Assembly (NCBI RefSeq): GCF_028372415.1
Contig: NC_092878.1
Location: 25,956,403-26,020,402 of the forward strand
Reading direction: 5' to 3'
DNA length: 64,000 bases
Source: Notamacropus eugenii
Lineage: Eukaryota; Chordata; Mammalia; Diprotodontia; Macropodidae
In this document: in pieces, positions 1-11,414 of the stretch
Layout of the letters: every line of letters starts with the position of its first letter
How positions within the stretch are numbered: position 1 is the stretch's first letter
Notes under the pieces: generated by a model
Told to the model about the DNA's origin: nothing
What the model saw: only the letters and a program-made list of their open reading frames with translations
Databases searched by the model: none
Translations under genes and position numbers: made by a program

Positions 1-394
1 TAAAAACATAATTATAAATAAATGATAATAATAATTATAAATAACTATAGTGACACTGGGGATGGGACCTGTGATTTTAAAGGCACAAAGATCTCCCAAA
101 TGAGAAAACTTTATGGATGCAAGCAACACTCACCTTCAACTTTTAGACTTGCAGCGTTTTGCCTGAAGTAGTCAAACCGAAACCTGACCATGAATCAATA
201 CATAAGGATCCCCCTGCAGAATATTGATTTAGTTTTCAAATGTAATGTTATCTATGGTTTATTGCATTTTATCTCTTTTGCTAGTATCTCCCTATCATAT
301 TTTAATCTGGTTGAGCCTTGGGAGGGTTACCCATTTTATGTAGCCCTGACCTTGGGATAGTATTTGGGCCTCTGGCCTAGAACAGTTGGAAGCT

Positions 395-482
395 CAGTGA
401 CTTGTCCAGGATCACACAATTAATATTTATCAGTGGTAAGACTTGAACCCAGGTCTTCTTGGCTCAGAGACTTACTACTTCC
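395..482 (-). repeat. MIR-type SINE fragment
   Basis: Reverse-orientation CORE-SINE: 'gtgacttgtccaggatcac' followed by 'gacttgaacccaggtcttc'. Confidence 0.8.
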
Positions 483-610
483 AACTTCTCATCAAATCCA
501 AGCCTACTCTTAGCTTCCAATGTAGACATTGCCAACCAGTTACTGATTTGCTTGGTTGCCATTGGAAAGATGACAAGCCCCAAATTCTCCTAGCCCTTTA
601 AAATGTGAAA

Positions 611-750
611 GGGGGCAGCTAGGTGGTGCAGTGGATAGCGCACTGGCCCTGAATTCAGGAGGACCTGATTTCAAATTTGGCCTCAGACCCTGAGCAAGTC
701 ACTTAACCCTGATTGCCTCCCCCAAAAAGAAAGAAAAGAAAAAGACTTGA
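611..750 (+). repeat. Marsupial tRNA-derived SINE (WSINE-like)
   Basis: Starts ggggcagctaggtggtgcag, has A-box-like 'cagtggatag' and B-box-like 'tttcaaatt', then the 'aagtcacttaacc' core, and ends in an A-rich tail near 720-750. Confidence 0.9.
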
Positions 751-1224
751 AAAGTTCCCTCCTCATCTTGGAGCCCACACTCCAACCTCCCCACGCCCAG
801 CAGCCAAGGGGGCAGAGGCTGAGGCACTCTGCTCCCCATCTTCCCCTTGTAGGATTCTTTCACAGGAGGGCCCTCTCTCTCTACTCTGCCACCAGACAGT
901 CAAAGCTCTTGGGTTCTGAACTAACTCCCAGTTTTCTACAGTCCCAAGAGGGCATGACGAAGTACCTCAAACAATCTGAACAGGCTTCCTGTCACTCCAA
1001 GGAGTGTGTCGAGTTTTATTCACACCTAGTGAACAATCACCAGAGATGTTTTATCACCTGATAAATCTGGCCTAGCTAAGTGAGTCAGAGGATTCCTATC
1101 CCGCCCTCCCCTACACAGTCATTTTGCTGAGGCAATGAAAGGAGATTAGAAAGTACTGACTACTTCGGGATCCGGAAAGGCCCCACGTTCAGCGTGATAT
1201 ATGAGCTGAATCTTGAGTCCAGCC

Positions 1225-1500
1225 TCAGATTCCAAGAGGCAAAGCGGGGAATATTCCAGACATAAAGAACCATAGGACAAAATCACCAAGACAGGAGGTC
1301 CTCTGAGGGACGGTCAATAAGCCAGTTAGGCTCAGAGGGAGAGTGTGGAAAGGGGGTTTGCCCAAAAGCAGTCTGGAGTGATAGTTTGCAGCCAGATTAG
1401 GAAGGGTTTTAGTTAGGAAGGGTTTAAATACCAAACAGAGAAGTGTGCATTTTAACCTAGAGACAACAGGGAGCCAATGAAGATTCCGGATCAAGAATCA
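1225..1500 (+). repeat. Long dispersed repeat, copy 1
   Basis: Contains the family signature 'aaataccaaacagag' and 'gacaacagggagccaatga', shared with the copy near 45.8 kb. An ancient mammalian repeat whose exact family I cannot name. Confidence 0.6.
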
Positions 1501-1671
1501 TCATTGTTCTTATATCCCTTTCCTCCGAATTGATCATAGTTGCACCCTTTTCACTAGACCTGTGATTTTATCAGTATAGAGAGTTCAAGGTGAAGAACTT
1601 CCTCTACTGGCTTGATTCCAGCACTTTCTCCAAGATTCACAATTTGAGAGAATTCTCTGTGGCCCCGTTGC

Positions 1672-1765
1672 TGTGACTTCCCTAGGATCACCCAGTTAGG
1701 ATGTATCAGAGAAGAGACTTGAACGCAAGGCCATTCCTCTACCCATTACATCAGGCTGTCTCTCC
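1672..1765 (-). repeat. MIR-type SINE fragment
   Basis: Reverse MIR: 'cctaggatcacccagttagg' and 'gacttgaacgcaaggcc'. Confidence 0.7.
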
Positions 1766-2087
1766 TCTCCCATCATCCCTTTCCTTTTGTTTTTTTTTTA
1801 AATCATATTTACACATATATTTTAATTTGCATCTAAAAATTTACTGAATCTGGATAATTGATATCAGCTGGTAACCATGGAGGGAAGCATATCTTGTGTG
1901 AGAAGATACCCCTCCTCCCTATCCCAATCCCTTAGGGTTAACTCTTAGAATCCTGAATTGAGAGGTAGTAGTATCTGAACTCTGGAAACCCAACATGCCA
2001 GTACCAGTGGGGGTTAAGAAAGTAACTATAAAACTTATATATGATAGACAAATAGATACATAGATATAGAGATATAAATTTATAGAG

Positions 2088-2330
2088 TCGTTGTTCAGTT
2101 GTTTCAGCTGTGTCCAACTCTTCGTGAACCCATTTGGGGGTTTTCTTGGCAAAGATATTGAAGTGGTTTGCCATTTCCTTGTCCAGCTCATTTCATAGAT
2201 GAGGAAACTGAGGCAAACAGAGTTAAATGACTTGCCCAGGGTCACACAGCTAGTGTCTGAGGACACATTTGAACTCAGATCTTCCTGACTGTGGGCCCAA
2301 TACTCTATCCACTGTGCCACCTAACTAACC
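2088..2330 (-). repeat. Mar1-type CORE-SINE, near full length
   Basis: Runs from 'gttgttcagttgtttcagc' through 'tttgggggttttcttggcaa' and 'gaggaaactgaggcaaac' to 'ccactgtgccacctaact'. Minus-strand open frames over it are SINE sequence. Confidence 0.93.
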
Positions 2331-2387
2331 ATAATGTATATATATGTATACTCATCTATAAACATGTTATCTCCCATCCCCACCCTA

Positions 2388-2505
2388 GGAGAATATAAAT
2401 CCTGGAGGACAGATCCTGCTTGATTTTGTCTTTGTATCCCAAGCCTAGCATAGTACCTTGCACATAATAGGTGCTTAATACATTCTGGTTGAATTGCATT
2501 GAGTG
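2388..2505 (+). repeat. L2 LINE 3' end
   Basis: Matches the L2 tail: 'tttgtatcccaagcctagca' followed by 'cacataataggtgcttaata'. Confidence 0.85.
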
Positions 2506-3271
2506 GAATGCTGATGACCCAGTCTTATAAGCAGGTTTTTCTTTTAGTTGAACAGTCTACAAAACATCAGATTTCCCTTGCATTTAGCAGGATCTTCAAA
2601 ATGATGTGTCTGGTGGCAGTAAGTGATAATAGACTGAAAATCGCCTCAGTACTGCAAGCATTTGGTATTTTGAATTTCTATTCCAATTCTTGCTGGTTTC
2701 CCACCAAACACTGGCCATATGTGGATTTTATGTGAGCTTGGCTGCTGTTCAGCACAGCACCCAACACTTGTGTGTGTTCATCGACTGTGAACCTAGAGCC
2801 ACATGCTTAAGGGCACTTGGTAAAAGTAATGATGAATTTTAATGAAGATGTCACTGTGTGATGTCCTGAGCGCATGCAAGAGACGTGCCCCTCAACCTTA
2901 AAGTTAGACTTATCAGGTCTATTAGCCTTATACATATCCAAATAGGATAGGAGTGCTTTTGCTCAAGTTGACCCGGCTCCTTTTGTCATTCATTCTACAG
3001 CTGCTCCCAATTCCTTCTCCTCCAGCATAAAGCCACGATCTCCTCTGCCTCTGATCTCTGCCTTCTTTGCATCACTTCCCATAAGACAAATCTCCCAAAT
3101 CTAGGAATCTTAGCTCACTAGTCCTTTTCCTATCTGCCTCCATGGACGGATATCCAAGGCTTATAAATCTGGATACTCTACAGAAATGGAGTCCTGACTA
3201 CAAATATCTTGCTTGAATTGGGAGGGTGTCCTTTCCCCCATCCCCACCAATGTTCAAGGTAATTTAGAAAT

Positions 3272-3385
3272 ATTTGACTCTGAGCCTCATTTTCCTCATC
3301 TGTAACATGAGGAGGTTGGATTATATGATCTCTAAGGTCTCTCTTTGAGCCCTAAATCCTATTATCTTTATGGTCCTAGGCAATG
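3272..3385 (+). repeat. MIR-type SINE tail
   Basis: 'ctcattttcctcatctgtaa' followed by a 'gatctctaaggtctct' segment, the common CORE-SINE 3' part. Confidence 0.75.
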
Positions 3386-3685
3386 ACTCCACATGTGCCA
3401 GAAGATTTCTTTGTCTAAGTTCATAAATAAAATAACCCTTTGGGCTGGTCAAACAACTTCTGAGATTACATCATGGCCACCACCCTATTAATCCACACAA
3501 CAATCCAAACAGCCAAGAGGAATCAAAGGTTCTTGTTGTATGGGGAAAACTCAAGTATAGAATTCTGACTCATAGGATCACAGAGTCTCAGAAGCTCAAG
3601 GGATCTCAGAGGTCTCTTACCTCTCCTCTACATCCCCAGTAAATGGTTATCACCTGATGAGGAAGCATGTCTCTCATGTCTCAGC

Positions 3686-3707
3686 AAAAAAAAAAAAAAA
3701 AAAAAAA
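3686..3707 (+). repeat. Poly(A) run, 22 bases
   Basis: Homopolymer of 22 A. It may be the tail of an unrecognised retroposed element, since no clear SINE body precedes it. Confidence 0.9.
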
Positions 3708-3914
3708 GATGGTAGACCATAGATTTCAAATGAGACATACATTATCAGACTTTGTCGATGGACTGGTTTGCTTTGCTTGACTATCCATATTGGTCACCAG
3801 GCAGGGTTCTCTTGGGGTAAGGGAGAATCATTGGGGAGTGAAAATAACATAAAAAAAAGAAAAGAGCATCAATAAAGAAAAAAGGGACCTAGCAGTAAGA
3901 ATTCTCAAACTATA

Positions 3915-4946
3915 TTACAAACCAGGGATCGTTAAAATGCTTTGGTACTGGTGAAAAAATAGAAGCTCTTCAGTGAACAGATTAGGTACATAATATGCAG
4001 AAGGAAACAAACAAAATAGCGTAATTCTTGACAAATCAAAAAAGCCTATTTAGCAGGATAAGAGCTCTGACAAAACACTTCAGGAAAAACTAGATAGTAA
4101 TCTGGCAGTAATTGGACATATACCAATATCTCACACCATATATCAAGATAAACTCCAAACGGATTCATAACTTAGACATAAAAGGTGATGTTGCAAGCAA
4201 ATTAAGGGAACAAGAAAGAAATTACTTTTCATATCTACAAAAAGAGGAAGGATTTATGACCAAACAAGGGATAGAAGGTATCACAAAAGAGAAAACAGAC
4301 AATTTTGACCATATGAAGTTAAAAAGTTTTGACACAAACAAAACTAATACAGTCAAAATTAGAAAGGAAATGGTAACTGGCTGAAGTGGGGAGTCCATAT
4401 AGCAAATTTCTCTGATAAAGGTCTTATATCTAACGTATTTAAACTAACTAATACAAGTTTAAAGACTAAGAGCCATTCCCTAAAAGATAAATGGAAAAAG
4501 AATGTAAACAGGCAGTTTTAAAAGAAAGAAATCCAAGCTATCAACAACCATATGAAAAATGATTCAAATCACTAATAGAGAAATGAAAACTAGAGCAGCT
4601 CTGAGATTTCACCTCAGAACCATCATATTTTCAAAGATGACAAAAAAGGAAAATGACAAATGTTAGAATAGCCAAGAGGAAACAGGAAGCTTGATCCTCT
4701 GTTGGTAGAGTTGTGAACCAACCCAGCCCTTCTCGAAAGTAAGTTGGAACTATACCCCAAAAGATGTTAAATCATGCATACTCTTTGACCTGGCAAAGGC
4801 ATTATTAGATCTATACTCCACAGAGAACTCAAAGAAAGAAGAAAAGGACCCAAATATATGAAAAATACTTACAGAAGCTCTTTTTGTGGTAGCAAAGAAC
4901 TAGAAACTAAGAGGGTACTCACCTGTTGGAGAATGACTAAATGAAT
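3915..4946 (+). mobile_element. L1 LINE 3' fragment, left part
   Basis: Degraded L1 ORF2 C-terminal coding sequence. A short frame at 4112-4384 includes DNFDHMKLKSFDTNKT, aligning with the conserved L1 stretch before the C-terminal cysteine-rich region. Later bases resemble the marsupial L1 segment with 'gacaaaaaaggaaaatgaca' and 'ctctttttgtggtagcaaag'. Frameshifts and stops make it non-functional. It continues at 5345. Confidence 0.85.
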
Positions 4947-5344
4947 TATTTTCTCTGCTTCTGACTTCCTGGACTTCAAAACCGTGCCTCAGCTATTGTT
5001 TCATCCTGGATCTTCCGATCTTCTTTCTGTGGAAGATACAACCACCCTTGGAACCATCTCATCCTGCAATATCCCTCCAGTAGACTGGCCCCTTTCTCCC
5101 ACTCATGAGTTCCTCTGGAGGTCTCCATTTTGTGTAAGGGCCCAGGCCATCCAACCTTTAGTCCCTTCCTGACTCTTCACCTTTTTGGAGAGCTCTCATG
5201 CCCCCTCCCCTTCCATTTCTCCTCCCTCTGGTGTGTTATCTTCCTTCATTAGACTATAAACTCCTTGAGGACAAGGCCTATCTTTCTTGCACAACGATCT
5301 GCCAAAGCAAATACACAATAAAAGTGTGTTGTCTTGCTTTGCCT
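4947..5344. mobile_element. Insertion splitting the L1 fragment, unclassified
   Basis: About 400 bases interrupt the L1 sequence. The bases ttat occur on both sides of the insert (4944-4947 region and 5343-5347 region), suggesting a short target duplication. Near its right end are 'attagactataaactccttg' and an AATAAA. It could be a solitary LTR or an L2-derived fragment; I cannot decide. Confidence 0.45.
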
Positions 5345-5720
5345 TATGGTATAGGGATGTATATTGTGTCATAAGAAATTATGAAAGGGAGAGCTTCAGA
5401 GGAGACTGAGAAGACCTCTATGAACTGATGTGCAGTGAAATGAGCAGAACTGGGACCAATTGCTACAATGACAACATTGTAAAGAAAAACAACTTTGAAC
5501 GACTTTAGAACTCTGATCCCTGCCATGACAAACCACAATTCCAAAGGGTCAAAGATGAATCTCCATCTCCTGTTACAGAGATAGACTTGAAATACAGAAT
5601 GAGATATATGTTTTTGAATGTGGTCAAGGGAGAAATTTATTTTGCAGAACTATGTATATTTGTCATGAGGATTTCCACTTTTCTTTTATTGTTTGTTTGA
5701 AACACAAGTGTTTGTGAAAA
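5345..5720 (+). mobile_element. L1 LINE 3' fragment, right part
   Basis: Resumes the marsupial L1 3' end: 'cataagaaattatgaaaggg', 'gaactgatgtgcagtgaaat', then untranslated sequence ending in a pyrimidine-rich stretch. Confidence 0.85.
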
Positions 5721-5730
5721 AAAAATTGTA

Positions 5731-5895
5731 ATTGGGGCAGCTAGGTGGTACAGTGGATAGAGCGCTGTCCCTGGAGTCAGGGGGACCTGAGTTCAAATCC
5801 AGTCTCAGACACTTGGTAGCTATGTTACTGTGGGCAAGTCAGTTAACTCCAATTGCCTCAAAAAAAAAATTTTATTTTAAAAAAAGCATCAAAAA
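5731..5895 (+). repeat. Marsupial tRNA-derived SINE (WSINE-like)
   Basis: Near-consensus copy with 'ggggcagctaggtggtacag' head, 'gagttcaaatcc' B box, 'gggcaagtcagttaac' core and a broken A-rich tail. Confidence 0.93.
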
Positions 5896-6045
5896 AAGCC
5901 AACCTGTGAGAATCAAGAGGTCATCCAGTCTCTGCTTAAAAACCTTCAGTGTTAGGAGGGAATCTCTTACTTCTCCAGGCAGTCCTTTCTAATTTTGGCA
6001 TATAAGAAACCTATGTTCCTCTCTATTGCTGTTTGAGTTAGGTAA
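5896..6045 (-). repeat. CR1/L3 LINE fragment
   Basis: Antisense CR1-type reverse-transcriptase/3' region: 'gtcatccagtctctgcttaa' and 'ccaggcagtcctttct'. Confidence 0.65.
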
Positions 6046-6318
6046 ATCAGTAGTTCTCAGTTTCTTCATCTGTAAAAGAGGGTTAGACTGGATGGTCTCT
6101 AAGATCCCCTTTAGTTCTAGATTTATGATCCTATGATCCTCTCTGGAACTCGGTTTCCATTTTTGTGGGATGAGGGGATTAGATTAGATGACTTTTAAGC
6201 TTTCTTCCAGCTCTGTGATCCTATGATCATCTCTTGGCCTCATTTTCCTTATCTGTAAAATGGATGTGTTGCACTAGATAGCTTCTAAGATCCTTTACAG
6301 CTCCAAAATTATAAATTA
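6046..6318 (+). repeat. Three tandem MIR-type SINE tails
   Basis: Three consecutive units begin near 6052, 6150 and 6232, each with a 'cagtttc/cattttcc' start, a 'ctgtaaaa' segment, 'agatgactt/tggtctctaag' and a 'tatgatcctatgatc'-type end. Confidence 0.8.
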
Positions 6319-6321
6319 TTC

Positions 6322-6452
6322 TTACTCTGTCATTTTACAGATGAGGAAACTGAGGCACAGAGAGGGGAAGTGATTTCCTACAGCAGAAGAGCCAGGATTT
6401 GAATCCAAGGCCTCTGAGGTCAGAGTCAGTGTCATGGCCCTTCCTCTGACAC
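6322..6452 (-). repeat. MIR-type SINE
   Basis: 'cattttacagatgaggaaac' through 'gccaggatttgaatcc'. It faces the tandem tails to its left. Confidence 0.9.
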
Positions 6453-7067
6453 AGGCGAGCAGAGGGCTAAGAGCCATGGAACAAGGTTCACTGGACTAAG
6501 TATAAGATCCAGCTAAAGAATGACCGCTTTTGATCCCACCTCCACCATGGCCTTGCTATGTGGCTACTGTCTGTTCTTTATCGGTAGAGTGGGGCTGCTG
6601 ACCTTTATCTCAAGTTTAACTTGATAAGCAATGGAAGGTTTCTTCCAAATCCACATTTAAGTCAACAACATTTACATGTCTGGTGCCTCCTATGCAATGT
6701 CCACGTACAGGAAAAACAAGCTCCCTGCCATACAACCATTCAGGTGACTGGAAGAACTTGAATTTTGGTTTCTAGGAATTGGAAGACTAAAAGCTCTGCC
6801 ACCTTGTGTCTCTTTTTTGACCTCCCTCTTTCCATCTCTAAAAAGAAGAGGTAGCAGTGTGTGTTTGGAGATGCTCCGACGGAAACCCGGAAGCAGCAGA
6901 CATTAAATGTTTTATCAAGTAATGCCAATAGCTGAAAACGCTGGTGATATAACTTAATAGTATAATGCTTCCTCATACCTAATGATTATAGAGCCTGCTT
7001 AGATGGGCAAAGATAAACCCCATCTGGAACAAAACCTTCATCGCTTTGAGACCCTACTTATGTCATT

Positions 7068-7312
7068 GGTGATGTTCAGTTGTTTTAGTCCTATCCAATT
7101 TTCCATGAGCCCATTTGGGGGTTTTCTTGGCAAAGATACTAGAGTGGTTTGCCATTTCCTTCTCCAGCTCATTTTACAGATGAGGAAAATGAGGCAAACA
7201 GGTTAAAGTGACTTGCCCAGGTTCACACAGTTAGTCAATGTCTGAGACCAGATTTGAACTCAGTCTTCCCAACTCCAAGCTCAGTGCTCTATCCCCTGTG
7301 ACACCTAGTCAC
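7068..7312 (-). repeat. Mar1-type CORE-SINE, near full length
   Basis: 'gttcagttgttttagtc', 'gggttttcttggcaaagata' and 'gcccaggttcacacagttag' in order. Confidence 0.93.
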
Positions 7313-7551
7313 TCAATACTTTTGACATAGACCCACTTAAAATGTCTCTTCTAGTCTAAATATTTTGAAAGAACTTCCCAGTGTGACTCCTGATGCATTG
7401 TCAGTGATCTTTGAGAAATCATGGTGAATGAGAGAAGTTTTCTGTGGGACTGGAGGTGGACAAATGTTATCCTGAGTTTCAAAAAGGGAGAGAAAGTAGT
7501 TACTGCAAAATATAGGATAGAGACCCTGATGTTTATTTCAGGGCAAACCTA

Positions 7552-7765
7552 GAACAGAATGTTGCTTGTCCTTCATTCTCAAAGAGAACCAAGGACATTA
7601 TGAAGGTGATGTTGTGACTTTCAAGTGGATTGGATTGAAGTGAGATTGAGCTGTCCAAAGTCATCCGCCTCATTCTCTCCTCCAGAGTCACCAAAGTCCA
7701 GCAGCAATACAAGGTCAAGACAACTGGCAATGGCCACCGAATGATAGAAGGATGATTTGTCAACA
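7552..7765 (-). repeat. RTE-like SINE, 3' module only
   Basis: Reverse copy of the 3' module found at 9118-9318, 18800-18995, 50650-50856 and 63490-63692: 'ccttcattctcaaagagaac' and 'attctctcctccagagtcac'. Confidence 0.75.
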
Positions 7766-8164
7766 CCTAGAAGGAAAGAAGTGATCACTAAAAGCCAGGA
7801 TGAATCTACTAGGGCTAAACCAAGCCTAACACGAAGAAGCAGTACAACTCGGGTCAATGTATTGGACAATGTTGGCATGATACTATCAAGGTTGATGCCC
7901 ACATCCTTTCTTTCTGTTAATAATAAGCAGCACCAAAAGTGAAAAGGGACATATGCTGTCAGTCAAAATCATGCTGAACTGTTGTGGGGGAATGTATTTT
8001 GTAAGGAGAGTTCACTTGGGTGTTTTGGGGAGAAGTATCTTGTATCAAAATTCCTCAATACACGTTTTTTTAAAAAAAAAAAAGTTTGACCAAACTAACC
8101 TTACATACTTCTTTTATTTCCAAGTGGATTCACTAGAACTGTAGATCATGGGAATATAATTAAT

Positions 8165-8395
8165 AATAATGGCCACTTATATAGCACTTTAAAGTTTGCA
8201 AAGCCCTTTACAAATATAATCTCATGTTGCTCTCATAATAATCTTGGAAGTAAAGGCTTTTATTATCTCTATTTTATAGATAAGGACACTGAGGAAGTGT
8301 CATGCCACTAGTAAGTGTCTGAGATTAGATTTGAACTCAGGTCTTCCTAACTCTCTAGTCCAATGTTCTGTCCATTATGCCACTAAGCTGTCTGT
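8165..8395 (-). repeat. MIR3/Ther2-type CORE-SINE
   Basis: 'cactttaaagtttgcaaagc' (tail) through 'gatttgaactcaggtcttcc' (head). Confidence 0.9.
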
Positions 8396-8489
8396 ATAAT
8401 ATAAGGTAACAGACTTAGTATAGATGCATTTCAGCAAGGCATTTGACAAATGAGGTCACATAGTAGAGAGTAAGTAGCAAAAAGGGTAT

Positions 8490-8630
8490 CATATTTAGAG
8501 TTGTAGAACTTGAGTTCAGATTCTGGGTCTGCTGCTTACTATCCATGGGGCCTCCAGTAGGTGATTTCATCTCACTAGACCTCAGTTTCCTCATCTAGAA
8601 AATGAGAGGTTTGGACTAGATGACTTGTGT
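8490..8630 (+). repeat. MIR-type SINE
   Basis: 'cctcagtttcctcatctaga' preceded by a degenerate core; ends 'tggactagatgactt'. Confidence 0.85.
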
Positions 8631-8761
8631 CTGTGAGCTGATGACTCTAAAGTCTCACAAAATCCTTGTGAACTTATGCTCACCAAAGTTGTTTCATACG
8701 ATTATAGAGGGTGACCAGCACAGAGTCCAAATAGATGGTACAGTTTTACAAGGGTTTATGG

Positions 8762-9318
8762 GGTACTCAGGGAGGACCAGCACCTCTGGTATGAATGCTT
8801 GCTGAGACCTTTTCAAGGTTGCTCATCCACCTTTGGTGTCCACCTGGTCATCCGACTTTCACCTGTGGCTCCAAGAAACTGTAGCATGCACAGCAACCAT
8901 ACCATAGATAAAAGCATCTCAGCAGATGGGCTAAATCCAGCTGGAGGCAACCCAACAGGCCTCAAACCCTTCAGTGAGTTAGAGGGATGTCTATCCCAAG
9001 TATGTGAAGACTTCCCTAACTGGGGGAATGGGTGGATGAGAACAATTTGTTCTAACAGCCATGATGGCAGCTGCAGCAGACACTATGGAACACTTAGAGC
9101 TTGGTCAGACATTGAAGACACCTAGGTCATCTGCGGCATCCCAGGCCATCATCAGCTATCTCGACTTTTGTCTTGCCCTGGACTTTGATGACTCCGAAAG
9201 AGAGAGTGAGGCTAACAACTTTGTGCAACTCTGCTTCACTTAAATCCAATTCGCAAGCAAGTGAAGACATTACCCCACAATCTCATTGGTCCTCCTCAAA
9301 AACAAAGATGAAAACACC
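8762..9318 (+). repeat. RTE-like SINE, type A, copy 1
   Basis: About 555 bases aligning along their whole length with 63128-63692: 'cctgtggctccaagaaactg', 'atctcagcagatgggctaaa', then the shared 3' module from about 9118 to 'cattggtcctcctcaaaaac'. Open frames here are repeat sequence. Confidence 0.8.
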
Positions 9319-9449
9319 AACGTTCTTGGTAAGCACGGGAAGTAATTGTCCTTTGGTCAGGGGATGCAGTAACTAAAACACAGTAGGCATTTCATATATG
9401 GTTTTTAATTGCATTATGTAAAACCAGTTGGGGTACTTAATTCCCCAAC

Positions 9450-9885
9450 TTAGATCCCATCTGGGAAATTGTATCTGATTCTAGGTGCCATGTTTTAGAA
9501 GAGATATTGACAAGCTGGAGCAAGTCCAGAAGAAGATAGCTGGGATAGTGAGAATGCTCAAAGTCACGGATCAGTAAGTATCTGAGGAAGTTTAGTCTGG
9601 ACAAGAGACTTGGTTCCACTATTTGAAGGGTTGTCATATGGAAAAAGGATTAGACTTGTTCCACTTGGCCTCAGAGGAAAGAACTAAAACCACTAAGGTA
9701 TAAGTCATAGAGAGGTATAACTTACTAAAAATGAGAGCTATCCAAAATTAGGATGGGCCATCTTGCAGCAAAGCAAGTTTCTCCATTACTAGAGGTTTTC
9801 AAGTAAAGGCTGGGATGTTCTATATAAGGTTCTTAATTTGGTTAAATGAGCCCTGAGGTCCCTTCCAAGATTCTATGGAATATAG
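9450..9885 (+). mobile_element. CR1/L3 LINE 3' fragment
   Basis: Sense-strand CR1-type sequence: 'gatattgacaagctggagca', 'aagggttgtcatatgg', ending 'gaggtcccttccaagattct'. Degenerate. Confidence 0.75.
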
Positions 9886-10164
9886 AGTGGTCAGGAAATA
9901 ACCAGGTTTTACTGGGTTAAGGGCAGTTATTTTGCATTAAAAATAGACTAGGCTTGGTTTGCTCACAAAACTGGGCAGATGCGTAGTAATTTACAAATGG
10001 AAACACAAACAGAGTTGGCAGCCCTAGTGGACTAAGTCATTTCAAAACCCAAATAAAACTCATTTCATTTCTCGTGGTTTCCTCAACTGCATAATCAGGC
10101 GGTTGGACTGACAACCTAAGCTGCTACGACATGAACAAATCAGCAAAGCTAACTTTCATGTTAG

Positions 10165-10348
10165 GATCTAGATTCAGAACAGAAAGATCTTAAAAGTCAT
10201 CTGTTCCAAACCCCGCCCCCCACATTGTATGAATGCCAAGTATGATTAAGTGATTTACCCAAGGTCATATAGATAGTAAGTGGCAGTCATAATTTGAACC
10301 CAGGTCCAATGGTTCCAAATCCAGTGTTCTTTCCACTGAGCTACTGAA
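10165..10348 (-). repeat. MIR-type SINE
   Basis: 'aaggtcatatagatagtaag' and 'atttgaacccaggtccaatg', with the flanking lead 'gatctagattcag'. Confidence 0.85.
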
Positions 10349-10789
10349 AACTTACTAAGTTATGGTGGCCCAAGAACCAGAGGGCCCAGGGTAAAGCAAC
10401 AAGGAAGAACCTTAGAACCACTGTCATATCCATGACAGCTAAGAGTAGTGTTTGGTTTTTACCCTCTTGGGACACCTCTAACACGAAATTTTAAATGTTT
10501 TTTTTTTCAAACCAGAAACGATTTGTAAAAATAGCAGCTGTCTTTCCCAAGTCCCCTGACAACAAATACACCCCCTCAAACTTTAACATGGTAAAAGGAA
10601 GGAATCTGACACCATCAGTTTGATTGTGGACAGTGTTGAGCAAGGTCACTCTTTGGACTCTCCTCTCCCTCCCTTGCTGCCTTGGTAAGAAATCACTTCA
10701 GTAGTCAGAATAGCAGGTTCTAATTTTAGCTAGAAGTATCTAGGACTCACATAAAAGGAATTTTCTCACTTCACCTAATCATTGCACCA

Positions 10790-10960
10790 CAGATCTAGAG
10801 TTAGAAAGAGATCTCAGAAGTCATCTCATCCAACACCTTCATTTGACAAGTAAGGAAACTGAGGCCCATGGAGGTCAGGTGACTTCCCCAAGGTCACACA
10901 AGCTATTGCATCAGAGACGTCATTTGAACCCAGGTTCTTGGACTTTCGGGCTCTTGTTTT
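10790..10960 (-). repeat. MIR-type SINE
   Basis: Well-kept reverse MIR with 'aaggaaactgaggcccatgg' and 'ccaaggtcacacaagc'. It sits just beyond the BMF 3' end. Confidence 0.92.
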
Positions 10961-11199
10961 TTATACTGTATTTTTGTTATTGTTTTTCCCAGCACTGCAA
11001 ATGTTCAGAAATGTTCTCATTGATAAGAAGGCAAAGGCATTGCCAGCTTCCCCAAGGTTGGACAGAGGCGGCTGAGAATGGACCTTGTCGCCCTGGCTGC
11101 TGCTCGTACCCCTATTGCTTAAAAGACAAACAAACCCAAGAAAAACCACCCACAGCCCATACAACAGAATAAAGAAAGGTCAGCTTTGCTTTAAAGGAT

Positions 11200-11205
11200 T
11201 TTATT
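11200..11205 (-). terminator. BMF: Poly(A) signal of BMF
   Basis: AATAAA on the minus strand (tttatt on plus), following an A/T-rich stretch. Cleavage would fall near 11180. Downstream on the minus strand the sequence turns to U-rich bases (CTTTCTTTATTCTG), as expected after a cleavage site. MIR-type repeats begin soon after, at about 10960. Confidence 0.8.
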
Positions 11206-11241
11206 AAAAATTGTACCAGTTGTTGAACAAAAGACTCCATA

Positions 11242-11249
11242 TATATACA
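11242..11249 (-). promoter_or_regulatory. Pumilio-type element near the BMF 3' end
   Basis: The minus strand reads TGTATATA, matching the Pumilio consensus TGTANATA, about 40 bases upstream of the poly(A) signal. It sits in an alternating AT/TA run, so chance is a real alternative. Confidence 0.35.
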
Positions 11250-11414
11250 TATATATGTATGCGTGTGAAAGACGTAAAGCCGGTATACTGTACAGATACA
11301 AAACAGGCTCCCTTTTCCCCCTCCCCCAATTCTCCTTCCCTCCCTCTCTTTCCCTGCTGGGTCCCAGGAGGCAAAGGGCAGAGTCCTGGAGTTCCGTCAG
11401 CAGGGGTAACAAAA

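Larger units (their letters stand above)
1..11179. other. Intergenic DNA downstream of BMF
   Basis: No gene was recognised. About half is SINE, LINE or other dispersed repeat, listed separately. Stretches where I see nothing identifiable: 1-390, 751-1224, 1501-1670, 2506-3270, 6453-7067, 7313-7550, 9886-10164 and 10349-10789. Confidence 0.7.

Noticed and set aside
1919..2320. 133-codon minus-strand open frame
   Set aside because: It spans a Mar1 SINE; similar frames recur in other copies of the SINE.
4112..4384. 90-codon lysine-rich open frame
   Set aside because: It is the decayed C-terminal part of L1 ORF2, not a host gene.
5731..5895. tRNA-like A and B boxes
   Set aside because: They belong to the SINE head; no cloverleaf or anticodon arm of a real tRNA gene is present.
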